Assembly (NCBI GenBank): GCA_008477525.1
Contig: SPDT01000007.1
Location: 4,030,001-4,094,000 of the forward strand
Direction: 5' to 3'
Source: Hypomyces perniciosus
Lineage: Eukaryota > Ascomycota > Sordariomycetes > Hypocreales > Hypocreaceae
DNA length: 64,000 nucleotides
Shown here: in pieces, positions 1-12,900 of the stretch
How positions within the stretch are numbered: position 1 is the first letter of the stretch
Layout: every line of letters begins with the position of its first letter
The notes under the pieces: model-generated
Seen by the model: only the letters and a program-made list of their open reading frames with translations
Database searches by the model: none
What the model was told of the DNA's origin: nothing
Program-made: the position numbers and the translations under genes

Positions 1-9
1 AAGCAGAGG

Positions 10-1332
10 CTAGTCTATATTAGGATTAGTGCGGCACAAATTGTATGACAACCTTCCTCGGCCTTCCTTATACTCATTTCCACCACCTAGTTTGATGATC
101 TCTTCAATATGCCTTGGAATGCGTTCAATCCAAGCCTGGATAGATTCCTGAGGCATTTCCTCCCAAGCAGCTTCCCAAGCGCGAATAGCTTCCTGACGAG
201 ACTTTGGGGCCCCTTTTCTTGTTGTCCGTCTCTTCATCCAAGGCCAGGCCGGCTCAATAGCATTGAGGTCCGGCGAATTCCCACACCAGACTAGTCTTTT
301 GACCTTTTAAAGGTTATAGACGTGTTGTTGGCTGTAATGATTGTGGGCTGGGGCCTTGTCTTCTTGCACTATAGTATCCGGGCGTTCAACTTCACATTCC
401 TTTGCAAACGGCAGCAGTTTTGGGATCAAAATTGTAGCCCGATAGCGATACCAATCGATTCCTTTCCCTGATCCTCTTCCTAGCTTCCCAGTCTTCGAAT
501 TAAACCTCCATTGAGGCTTGATACCAGGCAGTTGACGACGAAGGTTGAGTCTCCTCATCTGTGTTGCTAGCTCCCATTGATCGCGTAATATCGGCTCTAA
601 TTCCTCATTCAACTTCTCAATCTCTTGCGTGGCTAGCTGCTTTTCCTTTACGGTTTCTGGGCCCCAACAATGGCAGGGCCCTTTCTTCTCATAAGAAAAA
701 CAGCCCCAGAACATAAACTCAGACGCCCCTTTCCACCTTTCTCGAATACAGCTGCGAACAAAGGCCTCATCTTTCGTCCGCCAGATACGGTAGCTGCCGC
801 GGCGGTGGAGTAAGATAACGGAGGTCTCGTCAGACCAAATAACGTTCTTCCAGTCATCGAGGGTCCAGTCTTTATGGTCAAGGCACCAGCGAAGTCGTTC
901 CTCTTTCATCTTCTTCGTCAGTCCAGGCTTCCTCGTCGGCTTCGTTTTTCGGAACCCAGCTTTCTTCAGAATTCGCCACACAGTCGTTGCTGAGATAGGG
1001 AAGCCCTCGAGGCTAAGTTCCCCAGCAATATCAGCACAGTTCTTTTCCCTTCCGTATCGATCGCGGCGTACTTTATTCATAATCAGGTTTTTCGTTTCCT
1101 CGGTCTGTTTCTTCGGTCTTCCGGACTTAGGGGCATCAGCAACAAAAGCATCTTCAATTTTGATCGGTTTGATCTGTGGATCAAAGCCTCGGTCAATAGC
1201 CCGGGCATAGATTCGATCAACTTGACGGATTGATAGCCCTGTAGCAGCCGAGACCTCAGCAGAGGTCTTGCCACCACTGGACTTCAATCCAACCACAACA
1301 GCCCGGGTCGCGATATCTGTACGCGTGTACAT
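10..1332 (-). pseudogene. Tc1/mariner-family transposase with one premature stop
   Basis: This minus-strand frame is open for 441 codons apart from a single TAA at 307-309 (codon 342). The N-terminal part carries helix-turn-helix-like DNA-binding segments (about residues 20-45 and 105-130) with a GRPKK stretch between them. The DDE/D catalytic core follows: WSDET with D168, VQEDKAPAH with D325, and, only after the stop, SPDLNAIEPAW with the third acidic residue. The stop therefore removes the last catalytic residue and about 100 C-terminal residues. Everything else looks intact, so inactivation appears recent. Family knowledge: such enzymes cut and paste their element into TA dinucleotides. 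A CAA to TAA change at this site would match repeat-induced point mutation (CpA to TpA), but that is inference. Readthrough or a sequencing error are alternatives. Confidence 0.88.
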
Positions 1333-1404
1333 TTTTTATCGTCTTCATAAATGTGATATACTGTAGGTCAGGAATTGACGCATATAATTTTAGTGCGGGG
1401 ATTA
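26..1404 (-). mobile_element. Tc1-like DNA transposon, about 1.38 kb
   Basis: The left end (about 26-53) begins TTAGTGCGGCACAAATTG. The layout resembles the terminal repeats of impala-type fungal Tc1 elements (AGTGGGGTGCAA start, from family knowledge). At 1375-1404 the other flank of the transposase holds an imperfect inverted match (TTG.C..ATAYAATTT..GTGC). The ends are diverged and no target duplication is resolved, so the right boundary is approximate. The transposase frame runs almost into the left terminal repeat. Confidence 0.55.
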
Positions 1405-1921
1405 CCAAGGGCTAGTGGAGCTAATTCGCGCTAGTGACTTACGCTAAGACATTACTTTTGAGATGCTCCTCCGTATTGGGAATGGAATTAGAAGGTTGTC
1501 CTTCTGTATTGTCTATCTGTTGACCCTCGACCATGTAGAAGGGGTAGGGCTTCCCAAGCAAAAAAAAAAAAAACAAAAAAAAAACAAAGGGAAAAATTGT
1601 AGTCAACCTCAGGTATCCTATCCTAGAGGTGAATGCCCAACAATTGCCGTTACACAATTGTGTATTGCCAGATTCATCGTCTTTTCCCAACGCCGTAGCC
1701 CTGTGCTCATGACAAACCCGATCCGCCGCTGATGTGCTAGCTAACCGACTGCTTTTGCTAAAGTAAAAAAAAAACAAGAGGCAACGTTGATGTGCCTGAA
1801 GAATTCGTGGTAATAATAAGACAACAACGCACCGGGGTGCTGTGACGCCGCCAATCATCGTAGTCGCGTCATTGATTAGGTGAAGAAAAAAGGAAATCGA
1901 AGTATCGTTGTAGTTGGTGCG
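1405..1921. other. Intergenic, no supported gene
   Basis: This spacer lies between the transposon and the transporter 3' end. It holds two A-rich tracts (about 1560-1586 and 1764-1775). Open frames here lack coding character. Confidence 0.6.
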
Positions 1922-3199
1922 CTACCTGGCGCTGTGCTCTATCGGCTTGTATGCCGCCTCGGCCTTCTTCTTATTCCTGTTGTCCAACTCGGCTTTGCTG
2001 TAAATGGCGGCGCCGAACATGGTGACAGCCATGCCCGCACCATTGAGAAAATCCACCGTAACGTTGAAAAGGAAAATTCCCAACATGACAGTCAAGCATT
2101 GCTTGAGATTGCCACACACCGTCATAGTCAAAGCACCGGCCAATTTGTTAGTGTTGAAAGAGGAGATATTAAGAAGCAATGCCAAGAAACCGTTGCCAGC
2201 GAGCGATGCAGTAGCCGGAGCGATGGCGATATCACCGGATTTGATCAGATCCCTGAAACCCGCGACCTCGCCCGTAGCAGTGGCACAGGCCAAAGCTTGC
2301 AGTGCTGCAAGGGGAGACATTCGCATGAGGAACTCGACGGGCGGCAGGGCTAATGACCCAGTCATAAATCGGTTCGTAACAACAGTCTGTGGAGAATTTC
2401 CGATTAGTTTTACTCGTATTGACAATACGAGTCCATGAAGAGGAACATACCTTGATTGCAGCAAGAATGACACCAAAAATAGTTAGGAGGAAGCCGGCAT
2501 CCGAAAAACTCATCTCACCAGCCGTAGTCATGGCGGCGCCGACGATGAGGGGTGCCAGAGACATATAGGTCATAGTGCTGTAGGTTCGGCCGTACCACAC
2601 ACGGTAGATGAGGATCGTAAAGATAGGGCAGAGCATGCGCATGGTCTGATAGAACGGTACGGAAACCATGGCAAGGGAAAGGTTTGAGACGGCGATGTTG
2701 GCGGTAAACAAGGCGCTGAAGGCGACGAGGGCGAGGTTCTCGCGACGGCCTAGTCGTGAAAGCTTAAAGTGACCCATATGTAGCAAGGCATATGTCCCCA
2801 AGCTTGCGAATGAGGTGTGAAGAAAGGTGAGTAGCCAAGGGAAATGAAACTATATTGCATAGTCGAATCAGTAATTGTATAGAATTGGGCAGAATGGGAA
2901 CCGGCTCGAGGAGCGCGGCTTTGCCATGGATCTTGATTGCGCAGGAGACCTACCATGCCAAGGACTAGTTTGTTGTAGAGTGTGAGTATCAGGGAGAAGA
3001 AGAAGTATGTACCGAGCCATGTGAACTTGACGGTGCTCGGTATTGAGTATTCATGATCAAGATTCTGGCTGTTGGAGGAGTCGGCGACGGAACCAGACTC
3101 AAGGTCAAGGCCTTCCGGCTTGAGATCATGTTCGTGTCCCCGATCTTGCTCTTCGGGAGTTAAGAGGGCGACAGGTTCTTGGGAGTTTCGTCGGGCCAT
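1922..3199 (-). CDS. TPT-family (triose-phosphate/nucleotide-sugar type) transporter
   Basis: Three exons, 3199-2954, 2849-2451 and 2386-1922, join in frame to 369 residues. Intron 1 is 2850-2953 (donor GTAGGT) and intron 2 is 2387-2450 (donor GTATGT, acceptor CACAG). The N-terminus (about 55 residues) is polar and probably cytosolic. About ten hydrophobic helices follow. Family marks include LYNKLVLG in the first helix, FPWLLTFLHTSFA at the exon 1-2 junction, PFYQTMRMLCPIFT in the middle and KQCLTVMLGIFLFN near the end. These match the drug/metabolite-superfamily TPT domain that exchanges sugar phosphates or nucleotide sugars across Golgi or ER membranes. The substrate cannot be read from sequence. 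The lysine-rich C-terminal tail may hold a retrieval signal. The start is the first ATG of the long frame. Confidence 0.88.
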
Positions 3200-6100
3200 G
3201 GTGGCAATGGCAATGGCTATTGGAGAGAATCGGATCGGATCGCGAGATAAGAGGTTTCCAGTTCTTTATGATTGGCCTGCCAGCATATTTCAAGCAATTC
3301 GGAAGCGAGAGTAAAGCTGGTAATCGACGAGAAGTCGTATGCGCACGGAAAACGAGAGCTTAATGGCGTTGTTGAAAGTGGACGAGGTGTCGCGTGAGAC
3401 AGTTCGCACGGCTTGGAGGATAGTCAGGAAAAAGAAAAGGCCAATTAAAGGCGGCGCTCATAGGATCCAAGATAAATGAACAAACTCCCGCAGATTCGTG
3501 GTGAAGCAGGGTGAGGTTAAAAAGAAGAGGCGGGGAGGAAAGAACGGAACGGAAATGTTGAAGAATGGTACTCCGTAGAATGGGATTAGGACAACGGGAT
3601 TCAAGTCTTGGGTCTTGTTGAGATCGTGGGCGTGTGTACAAGTAGTAATAGTAGGTAATAGTAATGATATGGAGTGCTTGGCTGAAGCCCATAGGGCCTT
3701 GGTACAGCGCCAGGAGCACTACTAGTAGTACGAGTACAGTGCAGAGTACAGCGGGAGCAGCGCGCCAGTGGTAAATTACAGAGGAGGTCGCAAGGGGGTG
3801 GGCCTTGGCGGGGTTATCTGGGAATCCACAGGGCGTGTACGCAATCGCCACTAACGGACGATTAGGGGCAACGTGCCGGGGACGTAGCCAATGACAGCCA
3901 ATGGTAGCCGGGGGGTGTGGGAGCTGAGAAGCAGGGGCTTTTCGATGGACTCAAGTGTCAGCATTGGCGCTGGCCTCGGGGTCTTGGCATTGCAACGAGA
4001 TGCTGGCGAAGGAGCAGCTTGGCGGGCCATGGCACAATATAACCACTCGTACAGGAGGAGTAAGTACCTACTATCTATTACTGCTCGACCCGAGTGCTAC
4101 CTTTATTATGTACGTATGGTGATGACGCAGATGATTGAAGACTACTGGACAGCTGTGTCAAGCACGCACCTTTACGAGGTGGTAATTGCTGGGTGATGAC
4201 GCATTCTCAGCACAATCAATGGAGTGTTTGGAAGACGGCACGGCGGCACAAACATGCATTCCGGCTCTGCTTCGAATAAAGGAACCCAATGTGTTACAAT
4301 GAAGAATGGAGACTTGCCAAGCAACAAAACCCTTCCCTTCATCGCAAACTTGTTACCTAGTAGATAGATAGAATGTAGTAGTAGTACGAGTATGTACGAC
4401 TACGTCAGAGGCAGTATTATTATTATGGGCCTATATTTGAAGGGGGGTAACACCAGCTGTCTTTGTTCCGCTAAACGGGCTTGGCCATGATGACGTCCCA
4501 TGCTGGAATGGACGATCTTCAGTCGCAGGTCGCAAGGTGTATGCAAAAGGCCACGGAACCACAAGATGAAAAAAAAAAAAAAAAAAAAAAGAAGAGCCAA
4601 ACAAGCACCTGCAGAAGCTGTGGGCTGATGAGAGGAGGCGAATGGCTTGCTTGCTTAGGGTATCTCGTAGGTTCCGTGCGAAAAAGCCCAAGGACGCCCT
4701 GTGCTTGTCTTTGTGGTCGTATGCCAAGACTTTGCCAAGACTACTAAGACGCCGCCAAGGTTTACAAGTCTGAGTACACATCCACTCAGACCACTTCTGA
4801 GTGTTTAACCCCGAAACATCCGATGGGTTATGGGGGGGCCGGTTGCGTGTTTAATGTAAAATGCGCATCTGCTGACAGAAGAGGGGGAAAAGAAGAGTTG
4901 TGTAAGTGGTAGAAATGTGTTGCTATCTGCAGGGTTTGAAAAGTTGTTGTTGTTCGTACTCGTGCCTTTTAAAACTGGTGCAAGCCACGATTACTAAACT
5001 GACATAGTACTACTCGTAATAGTATACTCCGTACGAGCGGCGATTACCCGGATTCTTCACCCGCCGAAATGCCCCATGCGAGCGCGCCGTCTTCCGTCTT
5101 CCGTCTCCGTGCCGTAGGGGTACATACGTACTTTCAACACCTCTTTGCCGGACTGCCGGCCATACGAGGCCAAAGCCAATGGATTTCCAACCACGCTTGG
5201 CTAGCGTCTGTGGCTTGCTTGCGACCCCAGCCTCAGTCAGCTCCTACGAGCTGGAGCGAGCAGTCGCGCGCCAAGAAGCCAAGTCTCATGGGCTTTATTG
5301 GGGCTTTATTGGGGCTTGGGCTTGGTCTTGGCACGTCGAAGCTGACTGAAAGAATAATAAAAAAAGCCTTGGTTTGATTTCTTAGGACGGAGTACGGAGT
5401 ACGAAGTATGTGCTCGGTACTCCGTCCCTACCACTAGTGGTACAAGTACATATCCCCTAATAATTAATGACTGCCGGACTCGGAACCACGAGGGCACGCG
5501 AGCAAACCACAAGCCACGAGGCGCACAACTTCACAACTAGCCGCTTTGCGACTATTCATTCTCCTGAGTAATAATGTCTTAGACTTGCGACTCTACGAGT
5601 ATGACCTTTGAGTACTCGTACGGAGTGGTTTCCTATATAGTAGCCAACATGCTGGTGAAGCCCCAGTTCTCTGTGTATTGCTGATTGCTGCCCCCTCCGA
5701 GTAATACGCCGTAACCTTGGAAGACATTTCAGAGTTTTCTCTATTGCATCACACAACAGCGCTGCGCCAGTCTTGGCCTTGCAACAACATCCACAACATC
5801 TGGCTTGGCAGCTTCCTGTGACCTTTGGGCTGCTTGGCAGAGATAATTGGCAGCCATAAATGCTTGGTTATAGGCGGGTACGACATGGCTCTATGGCCAC
5901 TCACAGCACATGGCCATGACGCAGTGCCCCTAGCCTATAGGATCGACAACAACAGCGCTCAGAAGGGAGCATGACAAGACTCTCTAGATAATATTAATAT
6001 TACCAAGACTCCCACCACATCACCGAGCACCGTGCTGCACCGTGCTCTCGTCGTCATTCGTCCGATCGTTTCTTAATTCTTGTCTTGTCCAGCTCGTGCG

Positions 6101-6775
6101 CCTCGTGGACGAATAGTACTGCAACTACTACGAGAGTAGTCAGGGGAAATATTGCAGGACAACCCACTAGCGCTCAGACGCTGAGAGTAAGGTTAAAATA
6201 AGTAAAATTACGAGTACTGAAGATCATACCCTTGCCAGGAGCCAAAGAGTCCATGAGTAGGGAGTACTTCGTAGTCGGATCGCTAGACTTGCCGCCTTGC
6301 CGTCCTTCCCTATTTCAATCTGGGGCGTTTTGTCTCCGGGGATTTTGCTGGCATGCTCGTTATCTGAAGCCGATCGACTGGTGATAAGCGGTCATCAGTT
6401 TTGCTCAGTTTCGTTGCTCCCTGTTCAAGATCTGCTATTATCGGCCGAGTGTCCAGAAAGAGGAAGCAGAAAAGAGAGAGTGTCGATGGATTGGTGATTT
6501 CCTACCTCTTTGCTTGGCTTGGTTCATGATTCTTTGTACGGAGTACACTGTACTGTATACCAAGTACTATACTCCATCGTTTCGCCAGGTTTCTCTTCTG
6601 CATCCTCACTCGCCCTTCGTCACTCCTTCTCTCCGCATTGCACTTTGTCAACTGTCCCTCATTCCCCTCTCTTCCCTCTCTTCCCTCTCTTTGCTTCTAA
6701 AATTAGGTATCCTAATATTTGCGTCATCATCTTCTTTTCTTGCCCCTGGTCGTCGACATCCCGTAGTGTTGGAAA
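3200..6775. other. Intergenic region, 3.6 kb, no supported gene
   Basis: This divergent spacer separates the transporter (minus) and the glycosyltransferase (plus) and must hold both promoters. It contains several copies of the TACTCCGTA/GTACGGAGTAC motif (about 3569, 5025, 5387-5435, 5619, 6536) and an A22 run at 4569. The last 200 bp before 6776 are CT-rich (repeated CTCTTCCCT near 6670-6690), typical of fungal transcription start regions. Open frames here lack conserved motifs or splice continuity. Confidence 0.6.
4569..4590 (+). repeat. A22 homopolymer
   Basis: An uninterrupted run of 22 adenines lies inside the 3.2-6.8 kb spacer. It could be slippage-generated or the tail of an old retroposed sequence; no target-site duplication is visible. 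Confidence 0.8.
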
Positions 6776-8457
6776 ATGTTCGCCGCCGCAGGTCAGCGGC
6801 GCTATCTCTTCATTGCGCTATTGCTTGTCTTGTTCTTCATTATAACCTTCTATTCTCAACCTTATCTCGATACTGTAAGTGACATAAGGCTCGTTGTCTT
6901 GCCTTTCCTTTGCTCTTGAAAAACTAACACAGACATCAGGAGAGATTCGTCAATGTCGTCCCTCATGCTTCATCCGGCACAGATTCGAAGTCGATGTCGA
7001 ATTCGTCTTCGTCTTCAACGTCAAACTCCAACAAGCACGATACCAAGATATCACGTCTACACTATCTAATCCCGGCCAGCGTCTCGAACCTCCATTTCTG
7101 CCTCAATCTGGCCTCATCGGTTGTCAATCGCTACCCAACTCCCACAGTCCTTGGCTGGCAGGGTGTCGATGAGTTTGATGCCGCCAAAACCCACCTCGCA
7201 AAGTTGCGCGCTATCGAACGTTACTTTAACGCACTTGATTCTGAGAACGACGACGATCTTGTCTTGATCATCGACGGTTATGACATTCTTCTTCAGCTTC
7301 CCCCGGAAGTTATGATTGAGCGCTACTTTGAGGTTGCCGCAAAAGCTGACGCACGTCTTGCTGAGGTCTTCAAGACCACTGTTAAAGATCTTCATTCCCG
7401 GGGAATTCGCCAGACCATCTTCTGGGGACCTGACAAAATCTGCTGGCCCATTGACCCTTCAGCATCTCGTTGTTGGGCTACCCCCACGTCTACCATCCCC
7501 CCCGAAGCCTGGGGACCAAACGACGGCAAGAACTGGATGTTCTTTTCTGATCCGCGGTGGTTGAACTCAGGAACCGTTATGGCGCCGGTTGGTGATATGA
7601 GGCGATACGTTAATGCCACCATGCAGGAGATCAAAGACACATACAACCCCGATTATGAATTCAAAGAATCCGACCAGTTCTATCTTTCAAATATTTGGGG
7701 CCGACAAGAGTACTGGCGGTCCAAGATCGCCGCCAAAGGAGGCAATGTTCCTGGTGGCCCGTCTAACCGAGTAATTCCGGAAAAGCAAACCGAGAACGAA
7801 CAGACGGAATACCATATCGCCATTGAGTACGAATCGGCCTTGTTCCAGACTAAGGCTGGGTATGAGCCCTTCTTTGGTTACCTGCAATTCAACGGCTCTG
7901 ACCTGTCCGCCAACATCACTGCGGACATCCTCAAGAAGGGCCCTGAATTCACACCCATCAATATTAAGATGCCAGAGAACGTGGAATCAGCGCTCAGTAA
8001 ACTATATGATGCCATTCCGGAGGCTCACCCTGGATCTGTTGCTTCCGACTGGATTCGCACCGTTGAGTTGGGCGTTAACTTTGTCACGCACCACATATAC
8101 GGTCTTTGGCACTGCACAGGACCCAAGCACTGGGTTCCCCAGGAGTATCCCACCCTGTGGTTCTACCCTTTTGTCAAATCACTCCTCAGAGCCGCCGTCA
8201 AAGCGTCCCAAGCCGGCGAGCTTATCTCTTCCAAGCTCATCGATGGTCGTCAATGGGCCCCCAAGAACGTATTGCCGGGAGGTGATATTCTTCATGATGA
8301 ATTTGGCGGGGTTTGGACCGACCTTAGCGGAGCCGAGTTTGTTTCCTGGAAAGACCTCTGCGCTGAGCACGAAGAACTGCTATTCAAAGGCGAGAACAAG
8401 GTTATCATACCTGCGGAGCCGACTGTCAAGCCTGCAGAGCCACCTACAAACCCATAG
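6776..8457 (+). CDS. PLOD-like type II membrane glycosyltransferase
   Basis: Exons 6776-6874 and 6940-8457 give 538 residues. The 65-bp intron begins GTAAGT and ends ATCAG, and this acceptor (not the earlier ACACAG) keeps the frame. Residues about 10-25 form a single hydrophobic signal anchor after a short basic N-terminus, so the enzyme is probably Golgi-lumenal. The body resembles the glycosyltransferase domain of procollagen-lysine hydroxylases: LVLIIDGYDILLQ supplies an acidic D-x-x-D-type metal/nucleotide-sugar site, and WLNSGTVMAPV matches the conserved LNSG acceptor-side motif. WGPDKICWP and ESDQFYLSNIW are further family-like blocks. A Ser-rich linker follows the anchor and the C-terminus is Pro/Glu-rich. 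No hydroxylase domain is present. The sugar and acceptor are unknown; cell-wall or glycoprotein modification is a guess. Confidence 0.75.
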
Positions 8458-9937
8458 AACTAGCGTCGGCTTTCACCGAATTCCAAGAAATAGAGACTGT
8501 GAAGCAGCGTATCAAGGGAGGCGTACATCGGCATCTTTCTGGAGTATTTGTATGGATCATTATAAATGGGGTTTGTTTTTTTATGGGTTGCAACCTGCGA
8601 CGAGTGTCAACTCTATGGTTTATGATAAGAGGCGGTTTTGAATAATTTGTGATTATTGCTTATGGCTTGCAGTTGTTGCTTGGAGGACACTGTGATATCG
8701 ATGATAGCTACACGCCTCAGGGCGATATCCGTCCTGCTATCGAAAAGTTGGTGGTTAGAAAGTAGTACTATTATATTTGCATTACCAGTATCACGACCCG
8801 CAATTTTGCTCTTTGTTCCCTCAGTATAACGAGACTTCGGTGAAACTTGACGAAGTTTCATCTAATTCCCATGTTAATATTTGGTCTTCTATAGACAAGC
8901 ATTCTTTTCTCTAATACGCCCCTCTTACTCGATTATCAACCGCATTGAGCACGAAGCAACTCTCTCTTGAAGAGTGTATTTTTAACTCTTCTGTATTCCT
9001 TTCATCCTACGGAAAATTCTTATCAAGCCCCATCGCTTGGTAGGTAAGATGGAGAACTTATTCGTATATCGGTCAGTTTCCTCCTTTTGGTAAGACTCGT
9101 GGCTGTCAAGGCTAGTTTCAGATCCTTCGTTCATGGCACTGGATTACTCTCCACTCTACTTCAATTTTGCTATACGATCAACCAGGTTAGATCTTTGTTA
9201 CGTTTTGCAATTCCTGGCGTTGTCAACTCTAATATCAGTCTTGTTAAACCGCTACAGCTAAACCCGCTCAAGGGTCTATGGATAAATATTCCGGTAATAT
9301 ACATAGTGCCCAGTGCTCAATTAACCATATCATCTAGGGTCAATGATGGTATGAAGCCGAAAACACAAGCTGACCTTCCCGAACTACCTACTGGTAAGTT
9401 AGCACGTTATGTCAATCCTGCAAAGGATCAACGATAACCAAGCCTAAAGCTTGCAGTCTAGGGTCCAAAAGGCCTTTACGAGTATGTAACAAAATCCTTG
9501 TGACACGAGGATTCATGGGTGATGCCCCATTGTAAAAATTTTGACAGGTATTCGGTGGGCCTCCTTATGAAGATCTTGAAGACCACGTCTTGAAGATCGT
9601 TGACCCTTTGCAGTGATCAACCTATGTACAGTGAGATAGCATCAACCAACCCCTTTCCCCCTTACTATGGGAGTACACATCACACTCACAAAATAGCGTC
9701 CGCACAGCCTGGCAGTACGGGGTGCCTGTATCTCAAATCATCACATGTAGTCATAGACAGTTCTTATTTTCTTGTGACATAATAAATAATTGAGAGAACG
9801 AGTTAGAATCCGCTACGCCTTAGCTAAGCCCTCAACGCCAAAGGGACATGTCCACGATGATAATCGTCCAACACCCATGCTATGCTCCTTCACACAATAA
9901 TATCACGCCAACCGCAACCAATCTAACCAACAGTCAA
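8458..9937. other. Convergent 3' intergenic region
   Basis: About 1.5 kb lies between the converging glycosyltransferase and copper ATPase genes and should hold both 3' ends. No conserved frame is seen; the longest open stretch (9087-9437) has no recognisable motif. Confidence 0.6.
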
Positions 9938-12900
9938 TTAAGCCTCCAGGTTCTCCAACAGCACATATCCTTCATCGCCTTTTCCTCTCCGCCCTCTGCC
10001 GAGCATCTCCCTCGCCCAGCCTACGATTCCGCTTCCGCTCATCCACCGCAGTCCTCCGCTCCGCTCTGCTGACGCCTCGTCCATCCACCGAGGTCGGCTC
10101 CAGAGCTTGAGCAATAGGCTGCTCACTACCACGCTGACACTGCTGCATGCCATGGCGAATCCTGACATCATCGGGTGCATGTGCAGGCCCAGGGGCAGGA
10201 AGAAGCCCATGGCGATGGGAAGGCCAACAATGTTGTACACGCAGGCCCAGGCCAGGTTGAGCTTGATACGTCGGAAGATGTGTCGAGTCAGGTGCATTGC
10301 CGCGGGGATGGTCATCAAGTCTGTGGGCCGCATGAGAACCACGTCGGCAGCCTCCATAGCTACATCCGTTCCACTGGCCATGGCAATGCCTACGTCTGCT
10401 GTCGCCAATGCCGGTGAATCGTTGATACCGTCTCCCACCATGGCCACGATCTCGCCCTTGGACTGGAACTCCTTGACAATGGCCTGCTTCTGGTCGGGGC
10501 TGACGCCTGCAAACACTTGGTCAGGAGAGATGCCCACAGCAGCCGCTACCGCCAAGGCCGTCGGTCGCTGATCTCCCGTAACCATGGCTGTCTTGATTCC
10601 CATTCGGTGTAGGACCGAGATGACACCCGCAGCGCCGTCCTTGATGGTATCAGAGAGGCAAAGATGGCCAGTGTATTTGCCATCAATAGCAACAAAGATG
10701 TTAGTGGTACCCGCCATTGACGTCTTTGATTGTGCGCCCCTTCCCAAGTTGAGCTGCTCCGAGGCCTCGATGGCATCTTCAGGGACTTCGACACCGTTCT
10801 CTTGGAGGAAGCGCACGTTGCCAGCCAAAACTCGGTAGCGCACCCTCTCAGCAGAAGCTGGTTCGACGAGGGCATTGACACCTTTTCCAACAGTAGCCTT
10901 GAACTCGCCAACACTGCCTGGAATGGCGCTCTCGGCATCACGAATTTCAAGCTCCTCCTTAGCAGCAGCTAGGATGGCTTTGCCAACAGGATGCTCACTA
11001 CCCATCTCCGCAAGTCCGACGACGGACCACCACAATCGCCTGCGTCGCTCATTGTCATTCCACACAGATTCTAGATCCAGCTTTGCAACGCTCATCTTGC
11101 CATGCGTGATGGTGCCCGTCTTGTCCAGAATGATCTGAGTGACCTTTGTCGTTCTCTCTAGAGCGGCGCCTCCCTTGATCAGGATGCCGTTCTCAGCACC
11201 GACACCAGTGCCGACCATAATCGCAGTCGGAGTGGCCAGACCAAGAGCACAAGGACAAGCAAAGACAATGACCGAGATGCAGAGCTTCACACACACCATG
11301 ACCTTGCCACCGCTGTTATCCTGCAAGAAGATCATGGGGGGATTCGGCAGCACATGGCTAAGAACCATCCAGCCAAGGAATGTAGATAGTCCCAGGATAA
11401 TGATCGTCGGCACGAAGTAGCCGGCCAACGTGTCTACGACCTGCTGAATAGGCGCCCTTGTGGTTTGGGCGTCCTGGACCAGCTTCACAATCTGACTCAG
11501 CTGTGTATCCCTACCAGCACGAGTGACACGAAAATCAACCCTTCCATTGCCATTGACTGTACCACCAATCATATGGTCTCCAATTCGCTTCTGCACTGGC
11601 ATCGCTTCTCCAGTAACCATGCTCTCGTCAACGTAGGTTTCCCCTCGGACAAGCGTACCATCTGCCGGGATCTTATCGCCGGGGCGGATAACGACAATGT
11701 CCCCAACCTGAAGTAACTCAGTTGGAATGACCCGCTCTTCGTACGCTGAACCGCTATTCTCAGGGGCCTGTGAGGCCATTGGAGTCAATGGCCCTTCGGC
11801 TGACTTTGCCCATGCCTCAGCAGCCTTCTCCACAGCAATAGGATCGGCGTAGATGGTTGCCATCGAGGGGGCGAGTGACATGAGGCGAGAGAGAGCTTTT
11901 GAAGTTTGGCCCTTGGCGTGATTCTCCAAATATCTTCCAAAGGTAACAAAGGTAATAAGCATTGTACTTGTATCGAAGATGGTGCTTGGTCTCGTATGTG
12001 GTGGCATGATTAATGAGACGAGCATGGCAAGAACGCTGAAAAAGAAAGCACATGATGTGCCAAGAATGACGAGAACATCCATCGTTGGCGAGCCATGCTT
12101 GATGGACTTGTACGCCGAGATATAAAATCGCTTTCCAACACCAAACTGAACAGGTATCGTAAGGGCCAAACAGATGACATCGCCGAGGTATAGTCCGGCA
12201 TATAACTCAATGACGCCAAAATTGATGCCTGGAAAAAACATTGGTAGAAACATGCCTAAGAGAAAAACGGGGATGGCAAACGATAGAGATGTCCTGAAGG
12301 CTGTCTTCCATTCGTTAATCTCTTGAGTTTTAGCCAGCGACTCAAGCTGTGCGTTGTTATCCTGACTATCTGCGACAAGCGCATTGAGCCCTTCCGCTTC
12401 CACAGCTTCAACGATTGCTCGGAGGCCAATGACGGCAGGTTGATGGGTGACAGAAAGTCGATCGGTGGCTAGACTCAGAGAGGCCGATTTAACACCAGAC
12501 AGTGCTTTGAGCTTGTCTTCGAGAGCCTTGGCGGTGGCAGCATCAGGGCTTCCAAAGATTTTGAACTGCGCTACAGAATTTGACGTGCCCAGATCATTTG
12601 TATCATACTGAGTTGACAGGATGGTGGCATCGAATCCTCGATCGTCTATCGTTTCTGCGATCTTTTCAGGAGATAGTTTCGTAACATCGTGGGTAATGAC
12701 AGCCCGCTCTGCCAGAAGACTAATATTAAATTTGAGAATGCCGTCGACACCCTTGAAGCCGCCCTCGACCGCGGATGTACAGGAGCCGCATGTCATTCCT
12801 TCTATGGCCACGGTGGTAGTGGCGATATTGCCTGTCTTCGTTGCCGCCTTTGAATTGTTTTCCGGTAATGATTTCGCGGTATCGATGATTTCGGCGCCGA

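Noticed and set aside
1439..1858. 139-codon minus frame beside the transposon
   Set aside because: It reads through A/T runs giving Phe-rich low complexity, with no relation to a known protein.
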